Source of the DNA: Callipepla californica brunnescens
Taxonomy: Eukaryota > Chordata > Aves > Galliformes > Odontophoridae
DNA: 64,000 bases
Direction of reading: 5' to 3'
NCBI GenBank assembly: GCA_023055505.1
Contig: JALIRH010000044.1
Location: forward strand, 4,774,001 to 4,838,000
Shown here: piece after piece, positions 61,273-64,000 of the stretch
Layout: each line of letters opens with the position of its first letter
Position numbering within the stretch: the first letter of the stretch is position 1
The notes under the pieces: model-generated
What the model saw: only the letters and a program-made list of their open reading frames with translations
Database searches by the model: none
Told to the model about the DNA's origin: nothing
Program-made: the position numbers and the translations under genes

Positions 61273-64000
61273 ATTCATAGATTCATAGATACATTAGGTT
61301 GGAAAGGACCTACAAGATCATCTAGTCCAACCATCCTCACACCACCATCCCTACCAACCAAGCTACTAAATCAAATCCCTCAGCACCTCATCTAAACGCT
61401 TCTTGAACAGCGCTAGGGACGGTGCCTCAACCACCTCCCTAGGCAGGCCATTCCAGTGCCGGACCACTCTCTCATCAGAGAAAAAATTTTTCCTCAAGTC
61501 TAATCTAAATCTTCCCCGGCACAACTTGTGGCCATTCCCTCTCGTCCTGTCATTAGTTACCTGGGAGAAGAGGCTGACCCCCTCCTTACCACAGCCTCCC
61601 TTCAGGAAGTGGTAGAGTGCAATGAGGTCTCCTCTGAGCCTCCTTTTCCCCAAACTAAACAATCCCAGCTCCCTCAGCCGCTCCTCGTAAGACCTGTGCT
61701 CCAGACCCCTCACCAGTTTTGTTGCCCTTCTCTGAACACGCTCCAGGGCCTCGACGTCTCTCTTGTAGTGAGGGGCCCAAAACTGAACACAGTACTCGAG
61801 GTGCGGCCGCACCAGAGCTGAGTACAGGGGGATGATCACCTCCCTGCTCCAGCTGGCCACACTATTCCTAATACAGGCCAGGATGCCATTGGCCTTCTTG
61901 GCCACCTGGGCACACTGCCGGCTCATACTGAGCCAGCCGAGCATCAACCAACACCCCCAGGTCCTTTTCCTCTATACACTCCTCAAGCCATTCTGCCCCA
62001 AGCCTATAGCATTGCATGGGGTTATTGTGGCCAAAGTGCAGGACCCGGCACTTGGCCTTATTGAACCTCATCCTATTGACCTCAGCCCAACTGTCTAGCC
62101 TATCCAGATCCCGCTGAAGGGCCTCCCTACCCTCAGGCAGGTCGACACATCCTCCCAACTTGGTGTCATCCGCAAACTTACTGAGGGTACACTCAATCCC
62201 CTCATCCAGGTCATCAATAAAGATATTAAACAAGACGGGCCCCAATACTGACCCTTGGGGGACACCACTCGTGACAGGACGCCAGCTGGACTTGACTCCA
62301 TTAACCACTACCCGCTGGGCACGGCCCTCTAGCCAGTTCTCAACCCAGAGAAGAGTGAACCTGTCCACACCATGGGCTGCCAGCTTCTGCAGGAGAATAC
62401 TGTGGGAGACCGTGTCAAAGGCTTTGCTGAAGTCCAGGTAGACTACATCAACAGCCTTTCCCTCATCTACCAGTCTGGTCACCCAGTCATAGAAGGAGAT
62501 GAGGTTGGACAAGCACGACCTGCCCTTTGTGAACCCGTGCTGGCTGGGTCTGATCCCCTGATTGCCATGCACGTGCCGTGTGATCTCCCTCAAGATCAAT
62601 TGCTCCATAACTTTCCCTGATACCGAGGTCAGGCTGACAGGCCTGTAGTTCCCCGGATCTTCCTTACGGCCTTTCTTGTAGATGGGAGTCACATCGGCAA
62701 GCCTCCAATCTTCCGGGACCTCTCCAGATGACCAGGAATGCTGATAGATGGCAGAAAGCGGCTTGGCAATCACCTCTGCCAGCTCCCTCAGCACCCTTGG
62801 GTGGATCCCATCTGGCCCCATGGACTTGTGGCAGTTCAGATGGAGGAGCAGGTCTCTGACTGTCTCTGCTGGGATCACAGGGGGTGTATGATGCGCTTCG
62901 TCCCAGACTTCCAGGTCAGGGCGAGAAGTATCCTGAGGATAACTGGTCTGTCTATTAAAGACAGACGTGAAGAAGGCATTGAGAACCTCAGCCTTTTCCT
63001 TATCCTCTGTGGTTACATTCCCTGCCGCATCAAGTAAAGGAGGGAAATTCTCCTTAGTTCTTCTTTTACTGTTAATATATTTATAACAGGATTTTTTGTT
63101 CTCCTTTACTGCAGTAGCCAGTCTAAGTTCAAGCTGGGCTTTTGCATTTCTAACTTCCTGCCTGCAAATCTTGGCAAGTTCCCTGTAGTCTCCCCAAGTA
63201 GCCTGTCCCATCTTCCAGAGGGCATAGACTCTCTTTTTCTCCCGGAGTCTCAACAAAAGATCCCGGTTCATCCACACTGGCCTTTTTCCCCTCCGGCTTG
63301 ACTTACGGTACTCAGGGACAGCCTGCACCTGTGCCTTTAAGATTTCCGTCTTGAGGAGGACCCAGGCTTCCTGGACCCCTTTACCCCTCAGGAGCGAGTC
63401 CCAAGGGACCCTTGCAACAAGCGTCCTGAACAGGTCAAAGTCTGCCCTCCGGAAGTCCAAGGTAGCAGTTTTGCTAGTCACCCTCTTGATGTCACCAAGA
63501 ATAGCAAACTCTACCATTTCACGGTCACTCTGGCCAAGACGATCCCCAACCTTCACATCTCCTACTAGTCCTTCACTGTTAGTGAAGAGCAGGTCTAGCA
63601 GGGCACCTCCCCTGGTAGGTTCTTGCACCAGCTGTGTCAGGAAGCAATCTTCCACACACTCCAGAAATCTCATGGACTGCTTCCTCTGCGCGGTATTATA
63701 TTTCCAGCATATATCAGGGAAGTTGAAGTCCCCCATGAGAACTAGTGCTGGCCATCGTGCAACATCTACTAGTTGCTTGTAGAACACCTCATCTATCTCT
63801 TCATCTTGGCTAGGCGGTCTATAACAGAGCCCCACCACAATGTCACTCCTACAGACCATCCCCCTGATCCTTACCCACAGACACTCTACTTGGTCGTTTC
63901 CAACCTCAAACTCTTCAACATCAAGACACTCTTTGATATAGAGAGCTATGCCACCACCCTTTTTTCCCCGCCTGTCCCTTCTGAAGAGCTTGTAGCCATC
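61273..64000 (-). mobile_element. CR1 LINE copy 14 (partial, cut by window edge)
   Basis: The 3' end and most of ORF2 are present. The element runs off the right edge inside the EN domain. It shares H235R with copies 8 and 11-13, the ctctacttgg state with copy 12, and VASWS with copies 2-6 and 8. Confidence 0.95.
61366..64000 (-). pseudogene. CR1 ORF2 (EN-RT), copy 14, partial, frameshifted, EN His235Arg
   Basis: The N-terminal frame is open from 61868 to the right edge, with its start outside the window; the C-terminal frame is 61947-61366. The shared duplication lies at 61931-61938. Changes: H235R, Q505E and G718R. RT catalytic motifs LDFSKAFD and FADD are intact. Confidence 0.9.

Larger units (their letters stand above)
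1..64000. repeat. Tandem array of ~4,971-bp CR1-containing higher-order repeat units
   Basis: Position 1 matches position 4972, and the same sequence recurs to the right edge at steps of 4967, 4967, 4967, 4971, 4971, 4971, 4928, 4971, 3231, 4937, 4971 and 4928 bp. Every unit has the order CR1 (minus strand), segment A, segment B. Twelve complete periods plus two partial ends are seen, and neither end reaches unique DNA, so the array is longer than the window. Units differ by a few substitutions and a handful of indels. ORF2 translations differ at zero to a few residues per copy. Such low divergence over 5-kb units indicates recent amplification or continuing homogenisation of a macrosatellite, probably in avian heterochromatin. 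The repeat structure is seen directly; the chromosomal location is inference. Confidence 0.97.

Noticed and set aside
1..64000. CRISPR array or bacterial repeat system
   Set aside because: The period is about 5 kb with LINE coding content, with no short direct repeats and unique spacers, and no bacterial gene organisation.
1..64000. Pure assembly artefact (one unit copied repeatedly)
   Set aside because: Units differ by private substitutions, distinct deletions and different spacing, so they are real separate copies. Their exact order and number could still be mis-assembled.

Overview
The whole window is one tandem array. A unit of about 4,971 bp repeats head to tail from the first base to the last, with no unique flanking DNA at either end. 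Each unit has three parts: a 5'-truncated CR1 (chicken repeat 1) LINE retrotransposon of 3,087 bp, always on the minus strand; a non-LINE segment A of 1,232 bp; and a segment B of 652 bp. B is segment A with a 575-bp internal deletion. Copy-to-copy spacing, measured at the CR1 3' end, is 4967, 4967, 4967, 4971, 4971, 4971, 4928, 4971, 3231, 4937, 4971 and 4928 bp. Every departure from 4971 can be traced to a specific small or large deletion.

The organism is a vertebrate, most likely a bird. CR1 is the dominant LINE of birds and is also found in other sauropsids. The element here has the CR1 hallmarks: the end of an esterase-type ORF1, an ORF2 with apurinic-like endonuclease (EN) and reverse transcriptase (RT), and a 3' end made of an 8-nt tandem repeat with no poly(A). 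Near-identical 5-kb units in a long array point to constitutive heterochromatin, such as a W chromosome, a pericentromere or a microchromosome. The sequence alone cannot say which.

Layout: 14 CR1 copies at 1-1608 (cut by the left edge), 3493-6579, 8460-11546, 13427-16513, 18394-21480, 23365-26451, 28336-31422, 33307-36393, 38235-41321, 43206-44566 (internal 1,726-bp deletion), 46437-49523, 51374-54460, 56345-59431 and 61273-64000 (cut by the right edge). Between them lie 13 A+B pairs. No host gene can be supported. The only coding capacity is the repeated ORF2 (EN plus RT), broken in every copy that shows the site by the same 4-bp duplication near its C-terminal quarter, and the last 42 codons of ORF1.

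The inferred history is as follows. An A-type satellite existed in tandem, and one monomer lost 575 bp to become B. A CR1 already truncated at its 5' end, and already or later carrying the frameshift, landed in the array. The CR1+A+B composite was then amplified as a higher-order repeat. Later events are still visible: symmetric excisions at a long hairpin in A and B, one large CR1 deletion, an A copy carrying B-type markers, and mosaic sharing of point variants between non-adjacent units.
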